This document shows, piece by piece, positions 46,790 through 58,884 of a stretch of 64,000 nt of DNA. The translations under genes were made by a program, and so were the position numbers. The stretch spans positions 494,220-558,219 of the forward strand of contig QANY01003944.1 in the NCBI GenBank assembly GCA_003255025.1, given 5' to 3'. Source of the stretch: Datisca glomerata. Lineage: Eukaryota; Streptophyta; Magnoliopsida; Cucurbitales; Datiscaceae. Under the pieces are notes generated by a model. That model saw only the letters and a list, made by a program, of their open reading frames with translations, was not told where the DNA came from and searched no databases. Within the stretch, counting starts at the first letter, position 1. Every line of letters begins with the position of its first letter.

Positions 46790-48170
46790 CTGTTCCTCTA
46801 TGTGACGCTCGTTCTCTTGATTATCTATTTTCTGACCAACCGTTCTACATATTTGAATGGTAGCTGAAATTTGAACCTACTAGTATTCCATGGTTGTTTT
46901 GTTACCTTTTTGGTTGGGGTGTGAATTGGGCTGCTCTAGTTTGCCATACTATTATGTCAGTATTCTAGACTAATATGTAGCATAGGCGTCTCTCTTTATC
47001 CATCCATAGTAGTGTGAAGTTTCTTTTCATTCAAGAAGATCCTTCATAATAAGAGTGAAAATCTCTTTATCTAAGACGACAGAGAAAATGAAACTACCTT
47101 TAGAATATTAGTTTTTTTCATATACAGTCAAAGTTGACATCAAGTCTAACTAAAGGTCAATGAAATCTTGCCTAGTATTAACTCCATATGATTTCCAGCA
47201 TATGAACCATCAATAAATAAGCTTCAATTTAAATCTGTCTGAAAGAGGGCTTTTCTACTCATAACTTCTTGATGCTTGTCCATCCTATACCACAAAATTA
47301 ATCTAATTTGTTCAATAGAGTTTGGTTCACATTTTATTTCTATCACAATAAATAAATAAATAACGAGCTATCCGACCAAAGAATGAAGACTGATATTGGT
47401 TTCTAAATTTTAAGCATGCTATATATAATCCCATGTATGCTCACAATATGATCAAAATAGGATCGTATCCAGTGTAAAAGTGCTTAACCTATGCATCACA
47501 ATGGACAAGTCACAATCACAATTTGAAAGTACTCAAGCTTGATAACCTGCAAATACCGTGTATTTTTACAGGTTATATACCCTACCCAGATAAAAATCCA
47601 CATTCAAGGGAGAAGAACAACAAAAATGGAGAAAATGAGGTCTAGTTTGCAAAAATGAATGAGGAAAAAAAATTGGCCGGACTAATTAAACTAAGTACAT
47701 ATAACACATGCATAACTAATTTAGTTTTATTTCTTAACTCACCCGATAAAACCTGTTTATTTTTGTCATTTCTACTTGGATCAATTATCCATCGTTGAAA
47801 TTCATAGTTCCTAGGCTCAGGTATAATAATGCTATGACCAAAATCCTTTTAGCAGTGCTATTATAAAACTTCCATATCAAGTTCAATCTAACACAAGACA
47901 TGCATTGTGGCATTCTTCTGAAAATAACTAACCCCTAGTTTAATATCTAACGAACAAGGAAAGAGAATATTATAATCTTCTCACGAACTGTCATTCGAGC
48001 TCTAAAGATGAGTAAGCACAGTTTCTATATACTCTCTTTCAAATTTAGAAAAAAAACACTATCAACTTTTAAATGGATGTATTTTGACTATTAAGAAGTA
48101 AATGATTCTTTATTGTGAAAGGGATAGAGAATGAACGTACGTATAATGACATGATACATATTGACAGGCG
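46790..48170. other. intergenic region between DUF538 gene and CLPR3
   Basis: AT-rich, with no gene or transposon recognised. It must contain the promoter of the DUF538 gene at its left side and the 3' untranslated end of CLPR3 at its right side. Confidence 0.5.
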
Positions 48171-48175
48171 AGAAA

Positions 48176-50901
48176 CTATAATTCATCTACAACTTTAATG
48201 CCAGCTCCTTTGTCCCAATCCTCTGGAGGCGCCACATCAGCCATTATCTTCTCCTGTCCACGCCAAAGAATCTGAAACCATCTTTCCAAATTAGTTTTTC
48301 CAACTGAAGTAGATATGGGATGTATTCGAAAATCTCACAAATGATTAAGAAACTACATACACAGCCTTACCTTGTCAATAACCCCAAAGTCTTTAGCTCT
48401 TGTAGAGTCCATATAATATGGTCTTTTCATGACGCTGGACACCGTCTCTATAGACTGACAAAATATCCAAGTTTTTTGTAAGTTCGTTTCTTGTTGTTTA
48501 TAGGGAAATTATAACAAGTAGAGATACCATAATACTCACGTTCCCAGTGTGCTTTGCCAGGAGTTTTACTAGAGTGTCTCTGTTTGTTATTACCTGCAAA
48601 AGCATTTTGTGAAGAATTGAATTATATGCTACAAAGGTTATTCCACACATAGTTACATCAAAGAAGCTCTCAAATCATGCTTAAGGTTAGTACTTCACTC
48701 CTATTCCTTTTTTGTGGAATTATGTGAATGAATGAGATAACAAATAAGATAACAACATCAAAACACAGTCAACTCCTAACTTTAGTGACAGATTGACAAT
48801 GTAAACCAGCCTTCCGAATTTCTAACTCTTCAAAATTAAGTGCAACCAAAGAATCCAACAAATTCCAGATGCATGCACATATAACCTTAGAATCAAGTCA
48901 ACAAATAAAATCTTGGGAAGAGGAAAAACTAAGTCTCCATCTTGAAACATAAGCAACGACACTAACCTCCTTTGCACGAATAAGAACATCACTAGCAGGC
49001 ATCAACCCAGATGATGGAACACGGGGTTGTTGAATCATGGCTAATAAAGAAGTCCAAAGAGTATTAGATGTTAATTTCTACGGATCAATAAGTAGATACA
49101 TTCAGGATATTAACTAACAAGCCAATTCAACAAACCTTTGGCATGTGGCATCATAAATCGTTTACCCTTACTTCCAGCAGCAAGTAGTAAACAAGCTTGA
49201 CCAATAGCAGCTCCAACTGCAACAGTATGTATCTGCAAAAGAAACGAATACATGTTAGGCAAGAAACTGGAAAATGTTGAATAATCCTCAATATGGTAAC
49301 CGGGTATTATTCCTTTCCAATACCACTAAATTGACATTATAGTTGTGTGTTAGGGATTTGAGGAAATAGAGGCATGGTAGCCTATAGCCATTACCAACAA
49401 ATCCTCACCTCATCAATGAATCAAATTCTCATCATAACCACCAAAACAAGAGTTGGAATAAATGTATAGCTTTAACAGAGCTACGCACCTCATTTTTCAA
49501 CTGCATCATTGCATCATAGATAGCAAAACCTTCTGACTCCATTCCTACCTGAATGGAAAATGTATTGAGGCAATGAAGTTTGAAAACACAAACACATAAA
49601 CACGCACGCGCCCAGAGACCAGTGATAATGACCAAAACAAAGTTCTAGTTCAAATGACCCAATTTTAAAAAAAAACAAAATTTATGGCATAAAACCAAAC
49701 ATATATTCACAAATCGACACCATAGCCACATATTTTGCCTTTTCTGGTATTTTGTGATTAATTTATCATTGGAGGCTTTATCCCTCAATGATTTATGAAA
49801 ATCATGGAAATCCCACAAGGCAGTCAGACATTTTCAAATTAACATAGGTTGACGTAGACAAAGTTAGTCAAAGAACTCACAAGAACCTACATAATGAATT
49901 ACAGAAAATGCAGTTGGATTGCATTACAGAAAGGGGAAATCATGCCTGAGACTGAACTCAACATGTATAATACAAAATTTTTGAAGCTTACAGTTTCACC
50001 ATCATCACGAGTAGTTCCTGTAGAATTTATATAAAGATAAATTGGTTCCTTGGGATCCATCCATTGGAGGTACATCAGCTCTGCAACAATTAGCTCCGTC
50101 ACAGCTGGTACCAACTGCAAATTCCAGCATAAGCGTTAGTACTTGAATGGCTTGCATGAACAAGCTGAATGTAAGTGGAACAAAAGGTTTATTCAGGCAC
50201 TTACAGGCATTCCGATGTAAACAATTCTTCCATGAAGCAGTAGTGACGGCAAGTCCGGAGGTGGCCTCCTCGGCCTATGCTCATTGTATGAGACTGATCG
50301 TTCCACCTAATTCAAGCAGACAAAAAGAAACAAAATTACCATATTTGTCAATGGCAAAACAGAGGTAAAATTAACCTACCAAAAAATCCACTTAAGAACT
50401 TAAAACTTAAACTTGATTAACTATCAACAGAAACAAATATCAAAAGTACGAAGAATTCAAATGCCTAACAACTAAACATGGGATATCGTTTGCAAAGGTC
50501 CCATTTAACTTCACTAGCAGATAAGCACTTGGAAATACCACATAAACCATCTAAATTACTAACCATGAAATAAAGAAATCTAAGGCAAAACACAAACACG
50601 AATAAATACATACTTGGGCAGGGGCAGCCATAAGCTGAGGAGAATCAAACAAATCCAAGTACGGAGGAGTATCAGAGTTCACAGGTCGATTAAGGAGAGT
50701 TTCAGGTGAAGTAGAAGCAACAGAAGCGAGCTTAGAAAGAAAGGGGTCTTTCGGGTTTATTGGGGGTATGGGAATTTTAGCTTTACACTTGGAAGCAATT
50801 GGACAAAAGGTCTTGAAATTTGTTCTTCCTCTAATAGACGGTGATGAATATGCTGAAGATGGAATTGAGGTTGACATGGCTATCTGCAAGCTGGTGGCCA
50901 T
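48176..50901 (-). CDS. CLPR3: ClpR3, non-catalytic subunit of plastid Clp protease
   Basis: Nine exons on the minus strand: 50901-50614, 50306-50205, 50114-49992, 49548-49489, 49232-49136, 49040-48967, 48593-48540, 48454-48371 and 48271-48176. They give 325 residues with consistent phases and GT-AG borders. The Ser/Thr-rich first 45 or so residues act as a plastid transit peptide. Next come the family-typical AKIPIPPINPKDPFLSKLAS, DTPPYLDLFDSPQLMAAPAQ and PPPDLPSLLLHGRIVYIGMP. The Clp fold follows with YLYINSTGTTRDDGETVGME. The catalytic Ser of ClpP is replaced (VGAAIGQACLLLAAG against a GSAAS-type motif) and the His is Gln (MIQQP against MIHQP), which defines ClpR. The protein sits in the stromal ClpP1/ClpR ring with ClpR1, R2 and R4. 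The gene looks fully intact. The organelle import begins about 300 bp upstream of its start codon. Confidence 0.96.
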
Positions 50902-51228
50902 GTTTCCTGTTCTTCTGCTGCTGAAGATGCAGAGAAGAGGATGCGCTGAATAGAAGATTGGAAGAACTGATGTGGGCCGAATGGAGTGGGAGTGAGGACC
51001 GAGGATTGCTGTTTAAAACTGGGCCTTTAACAGAGGGGCCTCTTTGGGTTCCTCTTCTCTCTACTTTTTCCCTATTCTTTATTTTTTTTGGAGTGAGAAT
51101 TGTATTTAAGCCTTGGTAATAGATGTAACTCTACTATTTGAGAAGAGGGTAGCAGAATACCATCCTCTTGGAGCATATACTCGAGGGCGGGGCAGGACGA
51201 GGGGGGGGGGGTGCAGGGCGGACGATTT
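50902..51228. other. CLPR3 upstream region and junction with organelle import
   Basis: Promoter and leader of CLPR3 (reading leftwards) occupy about 50902-51160. Around 51180-51225 lies a GC-rich block with eleven consecutive G (51201-51211), unlike either neighbour. Beyond about 51230 the sequence is plastid-like. The border therefore falls in a stretch that may be a repair-joined filler or an assembly artefact. Confidence 0.5.
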
Positions 51229-51328
51229 CAAAGTGGACTCCCCATTCATTAGATAGAGAAAATCTCCAATCTTTTGTGATTCGCTGCCGAACTTCTTCCT
51301 TCCAATTCAACGGGCATTCTCAACATTA

Positions 51329-51408
51329 TGCCTTGAAGAGGACTCGAACCTCCATGCTCTTTAGCACGAGATTTTGAGTCTCGCGTGTCTACCATTTCAC
51401 CACAAGGC
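51329..51408 (-). pseudogene. trnL-CAA: plastid tRNA-Leu(CAA) copy
   Basis: The minus strand reads GCCTTG-TGGTGAAATGGT, AGACACGCGAGACTCAAAAT, CTCGTGCTAAAGAGC and GGTTCGAGTCCTCTTCAAGGC. This is the plastid leucine tRNA with anticodon CAA, a long variable arm and a G:C-rich acceptor. Compared with the plastid gene it lacks one G near position 7 (GCCTTGGTGG expected) and has GCATGG for GCGTGG in the variable arm. It lies upstream of ndhB on the same strand order as in plastid genomes, so a continuous plastid segment was imported. Function in the nucleus is unlikely. Confidence 0.9.
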
Positions 51409-51984
51409 ATCTTGAAAGTGAAGCATATTCCATGAATATGAGATCTATCTAGTGTGATGTATGAAATATATGACAAAGGCGGAGTGTTAGAGTCTTTCTA
51501 TTGATCGGTCATGTCATATAGGCCCTGATCGGACATCCAATTGTTTCAATTTGAATTATCCGGAGGATGCCTTATATTATATAAAAAAGATAGACAATCA
51601 AACTGATTCAATAGAAGCCCAAAGAGATGAATAGGGTCCCAAATAATGAAAGATATGTAAAAAACAGGTCTTCTTACGCTTATTCCTAATCTTAAATGGA
51701 ATGTAAGGACGTAGAGATCCATATGTAAACATAATATCTATTTAAATATGCTCGGATGACCCCTTCTCATAATTATAATGTATATAACCTAGCCATATTC
51801 CGGTATGGTCCGGTATGGAATGAACTTATAATTATGGAATCGACTCGATCATTAGATCATAGATGAGAAGTTCATAACCCTAGCCCATTCCCATTTTGGA
51901 CGGAACAGATCTACTAATTCTTTGATTCCAGTTAGTAAGAGGGATCTTGAACTAATAAATAGATTCAAGAAGTTAAACGAAAAA

Positions 51985-52510
51985 AGGGTATCCTGAGCAA
52001 TTTTAATAATCGGGTTCATTGATATTCATGGTTTAGTAGATGCTCTCACACATACAATCATACTAAATTCAATGGAATTGTTTGATCTTAAATGGGATCT
52101 TCTATAATTTCACACTTGAAAGGTTCTTTCTTGGTTTCGTCCAGTCATTAATAATTTGATTATTTTTAGATAATAGTAGATAGAAATAACGCTCGTAAGG
52201 AGTCCTACTGAAGCCAAGAAAGATAGGCCTGCCTGCCATCCACACCAGAATAAATGAAGTTTTCTGAAAAAACCAGCTAGTGAAGGAAGACCTCCTAAGG
52301 ATAATAGAGATAGGGCTAAAAATAGAGCCAAAAAAGGATTTTTTGTGAATAATCCTGCATAATCTCGAATGTTATCAGTTTCGGTACGTAGACCAAATGA
52401 TACAATGCGAGCAAAAAAATGCCTAGATTTATGGAGATATAGAACAACATATAAGTTATCATGCTTGCATACATTTTAGTCTCCAACAATTATTCCAATA
52501 ATTCCGGGGT
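51985..52510 (-). pseudogene. ndhB: plastid ndhB 3' part
   Basis: The minus strand encodes the C-terminal third of plastid NDH subunit B (a membrane subunit of the photosynthetic NDH complex). It reads [81 protein letters not shown] and a decayed end near IAQDTLF. Frameshifts occur near 52400 and 52110, and the normal stop is lost. The 5' boundary at about 52510 is abrupt: the frame ends in mid-protein and unrelated sequence follows. The 575-bp spacer to trnL-CAA is plastid-like. Confidence 0.92.
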
Positions 52511-52609
52511 AAAATGTTAAAAAAGACGGTGGCCCGATTTTAAAATACCATCTCAAACTTTCTTTAAAAAATGTTGCCCTTCTCATCAAACTTCTTTCAA
52601 AAGCAGCAA

Positions 52610-53000
52610 ACATTAAAGAAAGAGACCTAAATTCTGAATTGCTATTTGAATCCGTGTGTAAGGAGAACTTTGGAGAATATCGATTTGTCTCAAATATGTG
52701 TCTAAGGTACCCTCTTTAAGTTGCTCTCTGTATGGGTAAAACATATACCCACTTGTTTCGATTCGACAAAAGATTTTGTTGACTATATCCATCTTGACGT
52801 AGAACGATTTCAATCTTTTTTTCTACGTTCATTTGTTTTTCGATAAGATCCCTAAAGTCCACAAGTGCAGCTTCATCATTTTTCCAATTAAGTGACAATA
52901 TAGTCGATCTAAAAGTTCCAGCCGACGTTCGTGGTCGAGCATCAGAGGTTGTTCCAACTCAGTCCATAGATCTTCTTGGAAAATTTCTGCCTGGGGGGTT
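52610..53000 (-). other. unidentified coding-like fragment
   Basis: Two overlapping minus-strand readings look like one broken protein: EIFQEDLWTELEQPLMLDHE, then (after a shift) SLNWKNDEAALVDFRDLIEK, QMNVEKKIEIVLRQDGYSQ, and KWVYVLPIQR joined to EQLKEGTLDTYLRQIDILQS, SPYTRIQIAIQNLG. The composition is that of a real protein rather than noise, and it sits between plastid ndhB and mitochondrial rRNA. I could not name it. It may be an organelle open frame or a nuclear gene relic. The adjoining GC-rich block 52980-53110 is also unplaced. Confidence 0.35.
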
Positions 53001-53430
53001 GCACAGCAGGATTGCGATGAGCTGGAGCCGCCTCTGCCGGTGCCGTCGGCCGGCTAGCCGATACTCAATTTTTAGCCTCCGAGCCCGCACATTCGACCCG
53101 ACACAAAAGCTTCCATTAGATAAATAAATAAAGAAAGTCAAGTAGAATTACGAAATAAACCACTACTGAAACAGAAGAAAAATCAGCCGTACTCTTTCCC
53201 AATCTATGCTATGTATGACATACCATGTCAAAATACACCAGCTGCGTAACTGACCAACAATACTGACACCTATCCATTTTTTACCTTTTAACAACAAGAG
53301 TTGAGAATTCGAAGTGAAAATTTTGATTTACCTCTGACGTCTCGTCATGGGAAAGAAATGTAGAAATAAGAAAGAGATTCTTCCCTCAGAGCTTGCTTGT
53401 CAAGTAGCACCGATGCAAAAAATTAATCTC

Positions 53431-53472
53431 AAGTCACGGGCCTGATGAGTCAACCAATTCCTCTACCCCGCT
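53431..53472 (-). pseudogene. trnfM: mitochondrial tRNA-fMet, 5' half
   Basis: The minus strand reads AGCGGGGTAGAGGAATTGGT, then TGACTCATCAGGCCCGTGAC. This is the acceptor strand, D-arm and anticodon stem of mitochondrial initiator tRNA-Met; the family sequence has CTCATGACCTG where the anticodon CAT is read, and here it is changed to CGT. The 3' half (T-arm) is absent. In plant mitochondrial genomes trnfM is often near the large rRNA gene, which fits the next feature. Confidence 0.7.
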
Positions 53473-53869
53473 TCTTCCCTTTATCTTTCTTTCACTATTC
53501 CTACCTAGGTCTCCGGCTTTGGTTGCTTGGCCGGGATAAAACCAGTGCTTAGTAAGCTAGGCCAAGGCCCCTTGTCTAGGTTAGAGCTATGAAGCTGACC
53601 TTCTTATTAGAGAAAGGAGAAATGGCTTTTTCACTGGGTTGGCAGTCAAATTCTGTCTTCGAGACCTCACAACATAAGAAAGTCGTGGAGTGCATAAGCC
53701 CTCTTAGAGAGAGGGGCTACTTTCTTGTGGAAGTAATTTCGAATGAGCAAGTAGGCGGCGGCAACTAAAGAGGTAGCGGGACTGATCGCAATTGCAGGAA
53801 TAAGTGGACTTTCATTCATTTTGGTTATGGAAAGTGAAAGTCGTTTCGTTTAGTACAAGATCGCTTCAC

Positions 53870-56538
53870 ACCTCGCGGTGCTTACACCTCTCGCCTATTG
53901 AAGTTCTGTTCAAAAACCTCGTCCGAGAACTTGTATAGAGAAGGATTTCCCGCGGCGCAGTGGTTCTTCCATACCAACTTAGCTGCCCGCGCTGCTATTG
54001 GCATAACAACTGGTACACCATAGGTTGGCCCAACTCACGTACCACTTGAATCGGTGAACAACTGAACCCTTGGGACCTTCTTCAACCCTTGGATGTGATG
54101 AGTCGACATCGAGGTGCCAAACGACTCCATCGATAAGAGCTCTTGGGAGTCATCTGCTTGTTATCCCCAGCGTACCTTTGATACGTTGAGCGAGAGCCCT
54201 TACTCACGAAACTCCCGGATCACTATGGTTGGCTTCCGTCTCTGTTCGACCAGTCGGTCTCACGGTCAGGCAGGCTTATACCATTACACTCACGAGTGCA
54301 ATCTTAGCTTGAGCCTACCTTCGTACACCTCTGTTACTCTTTAGGAGGCATCTGCCCCAGATAAACTACCCACCTTGCAGTGTCCCCCCNNNNNNNNNNN
54401 NCCCCCCCCCCCCCCCCCCGCCCCCGAATTTTCGGTGCGGCATTTAGGCATCTTTAGATGAAAGAGTGGTCTTTCAGGATTATTCGTTGTGTGTCACCAC
54501 CTCCCACCTATCCTACACATTTGATTAAGGTTGTCACTGCAAAGCTATAGTTAAAGTGCATGGGGTCTTACCGTCTAGCCGTTGGTACTCCATATCTTCA
54601 CGGAGAATTCAATTTCAGCGGGTCCATGTCAGAGATAGCGGGGCAGTCGTTACACCATTCGTGTAGGTCACTACTTATGCGATAAGGAATTTCTCTACCT
54701 TAGGACAGTTAGAGTTACTACCGCTATTTATCGGGGCTTCCATTCAAAGCTTATAACACTTCTCCTTACGACCTTCCAGCACCGGGCAGGTGTCAGACTC
54801 TATACATCGTGTTACCACTTAGCAGAGTCCTGTGTTTTTAATAAACAATCGCTACCCCCTGGTATGTGCCACTTTCCTAATCAAAAGATAGGAGAGCGCC
54901 CCTTCTCCTGAAGCTACGGGGTCATTTTGCCGAGTTCCTTCGACATGGTTCTCTCAAGGACCCTAGTATACTCTACTTGTTCACCTATGTCGTTTGGGGT
55001 ACGGTCAGTTCATCGAGAGGATCGCTCCCCATTCAAAGTTTTTTCCTAGAAGTTTTCACCTTGTTGACTATGACAACAGTCACGACTATAAACAGACTCG
55101 CGACTATGGCAGGGTGGTACCCTCTGCTCTCTCACGACCCCTTACTCTAATCAAAAGACTAAAATCCCCTACTGAAGATTCAAAAGGCGAGCACTGAAAT
55201 GAGAAAGGCTTGTAGACTCGTGAGGCTGAACGACACACTCTCAAAGTAAAGCGCACACTAGAAAGTGCTTCGAAATGTGTCAGCAGGTGCGCGGAGCCGG
55301 AGCCCGGCATGTTCACCCGTTGGGCTGAGTGTTTGCCCACTTTAGAGTCTTCGCCTTTAGATAACAAAATGTGTCTGCCCCTTAGGTCGCCAAACAACGA
55401 CGAGAGTTTCACCGTTTGAAGCGTCAGTCGCGTAGGGCGACCGGACCAAGCTGAGTCAGAAAGGCTTTGATGACTCAAGGTTCATATTAGGAAAATGAGA
55501 GTGAGGGGAAGATGGGGCATCCCTCGGCCCGATCATCCAATTCGCTCCAACAGACAGGCATGGTTCTGTAGTGAAAGTAACTTCGTCACTTTCGTGTACC
55601 CATCGGACGGCAGCCCTTTCGGGGGTTCCTTAGGGACCGATTCACTCTGCGTAGATTGACTGAACGCAAAAAGCCTTCCACTGGCAAGCGATCATGTTTT
55701 TCACAGGATTTCTCGTTACTCATGTCAGCATTCTCACTTCTGCTATCTCCAGGTCTTGTCACCAAAAACCTTCCCCGATTGACAGAACGTCCCGCTACTG
55801 ACACTTGAAAAAGCAGCTTTCAAGGTCTCGTCGCTTTGGTGAATCACTTGAGCCCTGATACATTTTCAGTGACATGAAGCAAGACCAGTGAGCTATTATG
55901 CTTTCTTCAAAGGATGGCTGCTTCCAAGCCCACCTCCTGGTTGTCATCGTTCGATCACTTACTTTTCCACTAAGTGATTGCTTAGGGACCTTAGCGTACG
56001 ATCTGGGACATTTCCCTCTCGACTTTGGATCTTAGCACCCAAAAAGTTTGTCTGTACAAACGATCCAGGCCTGTATTCGGAGTTTCCCTAAGGTTGGTAA
56101 GGCTAAATGAGGCCACCCTAGCCCATTGAGTGCTCTACCTCGGGCCATCGACATCATACGCTCTACTAAAATAGATTTCACGGAATACCAGCTATATCCG
56201 ATCTTGGTTGGCCTTTCACCCCTAACACAAATCATCCCCGTATTTTTCCACATACGTGGGTTCGGTCCTCCAAGGCTTGTTAGAGCTCTCTTCAACCTGC
56301 TCATGGCTAGATTGATCGGTTTCGAGTCAAATAGGAAGAACTAGAAGATTCAACCTCTGAAAAGCGCCTACACCTAATGGCTTAAGCCGCTGTTCCCATT
56401 TTCTCGCTGACCCATCATGCAAAAGGTACGTCGTTAGAGTGAGTGCGCTTGACTAATAGAATAGTCAAGGCTTTGAGCTCCGCTCGTTCGACTGATTGTT
56501 TACATCGGATCTCAGGTTCTCTATTGCACTCCCTAAAT

Positions 56539-56572
<34 letters not shown>

Positions 56573-57150
56573 ACGCTATCGGTTACTAAGGAATACTTAG
56601 GCTTAGAGGGTGGTCCCTCTTTCTCGCGTAAAAGCAATTAGGATCGAACCATGGGAACGAATCTACAGGGCTCTCACCTTCTTTGGCCAGATCTTCCAAC
56701 CTTTTCACAATTACTGTTCAATGCGCCCTTGACTAATATAATAGAAAGTCAAGGGGCTTGCTGGTTTTTCCATCATCTAATCCACAACAAATCGAATGAA
56801 ACCTGGCGAAAAAGAAGTGAACACTTTGCTGAGGAAAAAAGCTTCGTCTTTGTTTTTCTTCAAACCCCCAATCCGCTTTCGCTCGCCGCTACTAACGGGG
56901 TCTCGGTTGATTTCCCTTCCTTTAGCTACTCAGATGTTTCAGTTCGCTAAGTTTTAAAAGTCCAAAGAGCACAAACTAGCCACGGAGCTTGGATACAGTT
57001 TCTCGATCGGAGATCTATGGATCACATACGGTATCTCCCCATGGCCTTTCGCCTCTGAAATCTTCCTTCCTTCTCAATGCCTGGGCATCCATCCAATGCA
57101 TTTTTGTCGATCTTGTACCCACGGAGCGGTACACTGAACACCTACCTAAT
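53870..57150 (-). pseudogene. rrn26: mitochondrial 26S rRNA copy (rrn26), near full length
   Basis: About 3.3 kb of large-subunit rRNA in minus orientation. The 5' end is at about 57130 (GCATTGGATGGATGCCCAGG) and the 3' end at about 53870 (near GCTTACACCTCTCGCCTATT, plus strand). Landmarks on the plus strand are CTCACGGTACTTGTACGCTA (56560), CTAACGGGGTCTCGGTTGAT (56895), GCCGAGTTCCTTCGACATGG (54931) and CGACATCGAGGTGCCAAACG (54103). Variable helices with GACTAATA-type inserts are typical of plant mitochondria. Between CACCATAGGT (about 54014) and CCCAACTCACGTACC (about 54028) some 90 nt are missing, including the sarcin-ricin loop (plus-strand GGTCCTCTCGTACT), which no working ribosome lacks. 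Open frames inside (for example 55104-55478) are meaningless. Ns interrupt it at 54390-54401. Confidence 0.93.
54384..54419. other. assembly gap in poly-C
   Basis: Twelve Ns (54390-54401) flanked by runs of C, inside the 26S rRNA copy. The same pattern, a single N in a C run, occurs at 4047-4072. The length here cannot be trusted. Confidence 0.95.
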
Positions 57151-58880
57151 CTCGATTAGAAAAAGAAAACTTATTGCAACTACATCAAAGGCCTCTATTC
57201 TTGACGTGAACGGACGCTTTGTCATTAGAGTGTGTTAACCTTAAGTAAAAGAACTAGAAATCTTTTTTCTTTGTTTACTCAACTAGTAAAGGCAAGGGAT
57301 CTTCCTCGAATCAAAACTCTTTCTACTTAGCACAAGCACTAAGTAAGAAAGCTACCTTTCTTTTCTATGCTACTATCTTTCTTCTCTTATGAAATTTCTA
57401 ATTTGATCGAGGGTGGTACACTTCTGCTTGCGGTGTGTCTTTTGGTTCGTTCAAGTGGAGTGAATGAAGTGCTTCTGTAAAGAGATTCACGAGTGGAAGG
57501 CTTTCATGGATATATGGCTATCTTCCTCTTTCTTTTTCTTTCAGCTGTGACTACTGGCATGTTTGAGCTTACTTGGCCTGTCTTTCTTGTCTGCTTAACT
57601 AAACTGCCTGCCTTGACTGTCACAATTAGCTTCCTCGCCTTGCTTTCTGCTTTTGAGACTAATGAGCTGAGCTTCATTCTTTTACAACTGACAAAAGTCA
57701 AGAAGAAAGATAGGATTCATTACTGACTTTTTCTTTAAGCCTTTATGAAGAGCTAGCTGAGATAATCCGATAGGTCTAAATTCAAAAGGATAAGATGACG
57801 AATAAGAGTCGAACCACCAAGAAAGAAAATACCAGCTTGTTTTGGTGATCCCTATCCTACAGATCAATGGGATGAACAGTGAACGGACCCTACAACGGAT
57901 GGATGGTAAACTCCCAACGCTAATGCGGTTAACGGCAGAGAGAGAGATCTTTCCCTGGCCACTCCGAGAGAAAGACACATTGTCCTGGCGAAATTGATCC
58001 TATAGGTTCACGAGTCTATACTATTGGTCATCTTCTTGGTCATTTCCGTAAGTCGCCTTTGCACTTCTTCCACTAATCTCACAAGCAACCCCTACTAATC
58101 TAAGCACTGAAGCAGGTGATCCAAGCGGATAGGCACAAATAGAGGAATAGGTTCTTCGATCAAACGGCCCTAGGAAGGGAGAGTAGGAGCACATCGTATC
58201 ACACATGTTAGAAGGTACGGGAAGCAAGGGAAGGGGCTAGTCGAACTTGAGTCATCTTTGAGCGATGATTTTCAATATCAAGCTTTTTAGTCTAGTTCCG
58301 TTCTCAGTTCCAAGGAGGGGCGAGCGATAAGGATTTGCTCAAGCGAACGGTCAGCTTCCTCGTCTTGACCTTCCTTTAGTGTTTTTTTTACCTTGGCGCA
58401 TTGTAGTGAGACTCAGTTTACCTTGACTTTTCACTTTAGTGTGTAAAGACGTCAAAGAAGCGATCGACAGGGCAAGCGAGAAAGTCCTGAACGAGATCCC
58501 TTCATGAGGGTTTGGATATTTATCAATCTATCAAATACGATTCGATAGCGGGAGGAACTTTTTTGAGACGATTCGGAAAGCCAATCACCCAATCTTCTCC
58601 TCAAGGCAAGCACTTGCATACAGAAAGACCCCGGACCTTCGCCATGCTTTGTACCTTCATACGACAACCAGAGAATCAACCATAACACCTAGACAAGGAC
58701 CATATTCAAAGATCGTGTACCTAGGCCAGGAGTTAGCAAGCATAGCAAAGCCTATTCCAAAATGGAGCTCATCTTCCTAGTCGAGCAGAGGAAGAACCCA
58801 CCTTCACGGACAAGAACAATGGACACAGCAGCCCCTGATGAAACGAAATGAAATACGAAATACTAACCCAAACCGTCAAG
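57150..58880. other. organelle-like intergenic region
   Basis: No gene identified. The base composition is more balanced than in the nuclear intergenic DNA nearby and has the patchy look of plant mitochondrial spacer. Frames at 57493-57726 (a hydrophobic 77-mer), 57682-57978 and 58452-58688 show no family motif. The first 100 bp beyond the 26S 5' end (CTCTATTCTTGACG near 57200) may be its native leader. Confidence 0.4.
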
Positions 58881-58884
58881 AACA

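Noticed and set aside
51329..51408. Working nuclear tRNA-Leu
   Set aside because: It is the plastid trnL-CAA with a deleted base, linked to broken ndhB; an organelle relic is the better reading.
55104..55478. 124-codon and other frames in the 53.9-57.1 kb block
   Set aside because: They overlap the 26S rRNA copy and have no protein resemblance.
57493..57726. Hydrophobic 77-codon frame with possible membrane helices
   Set aside because: No match to a known organelle gene and no flanking signals; mentioned only within the spacer.
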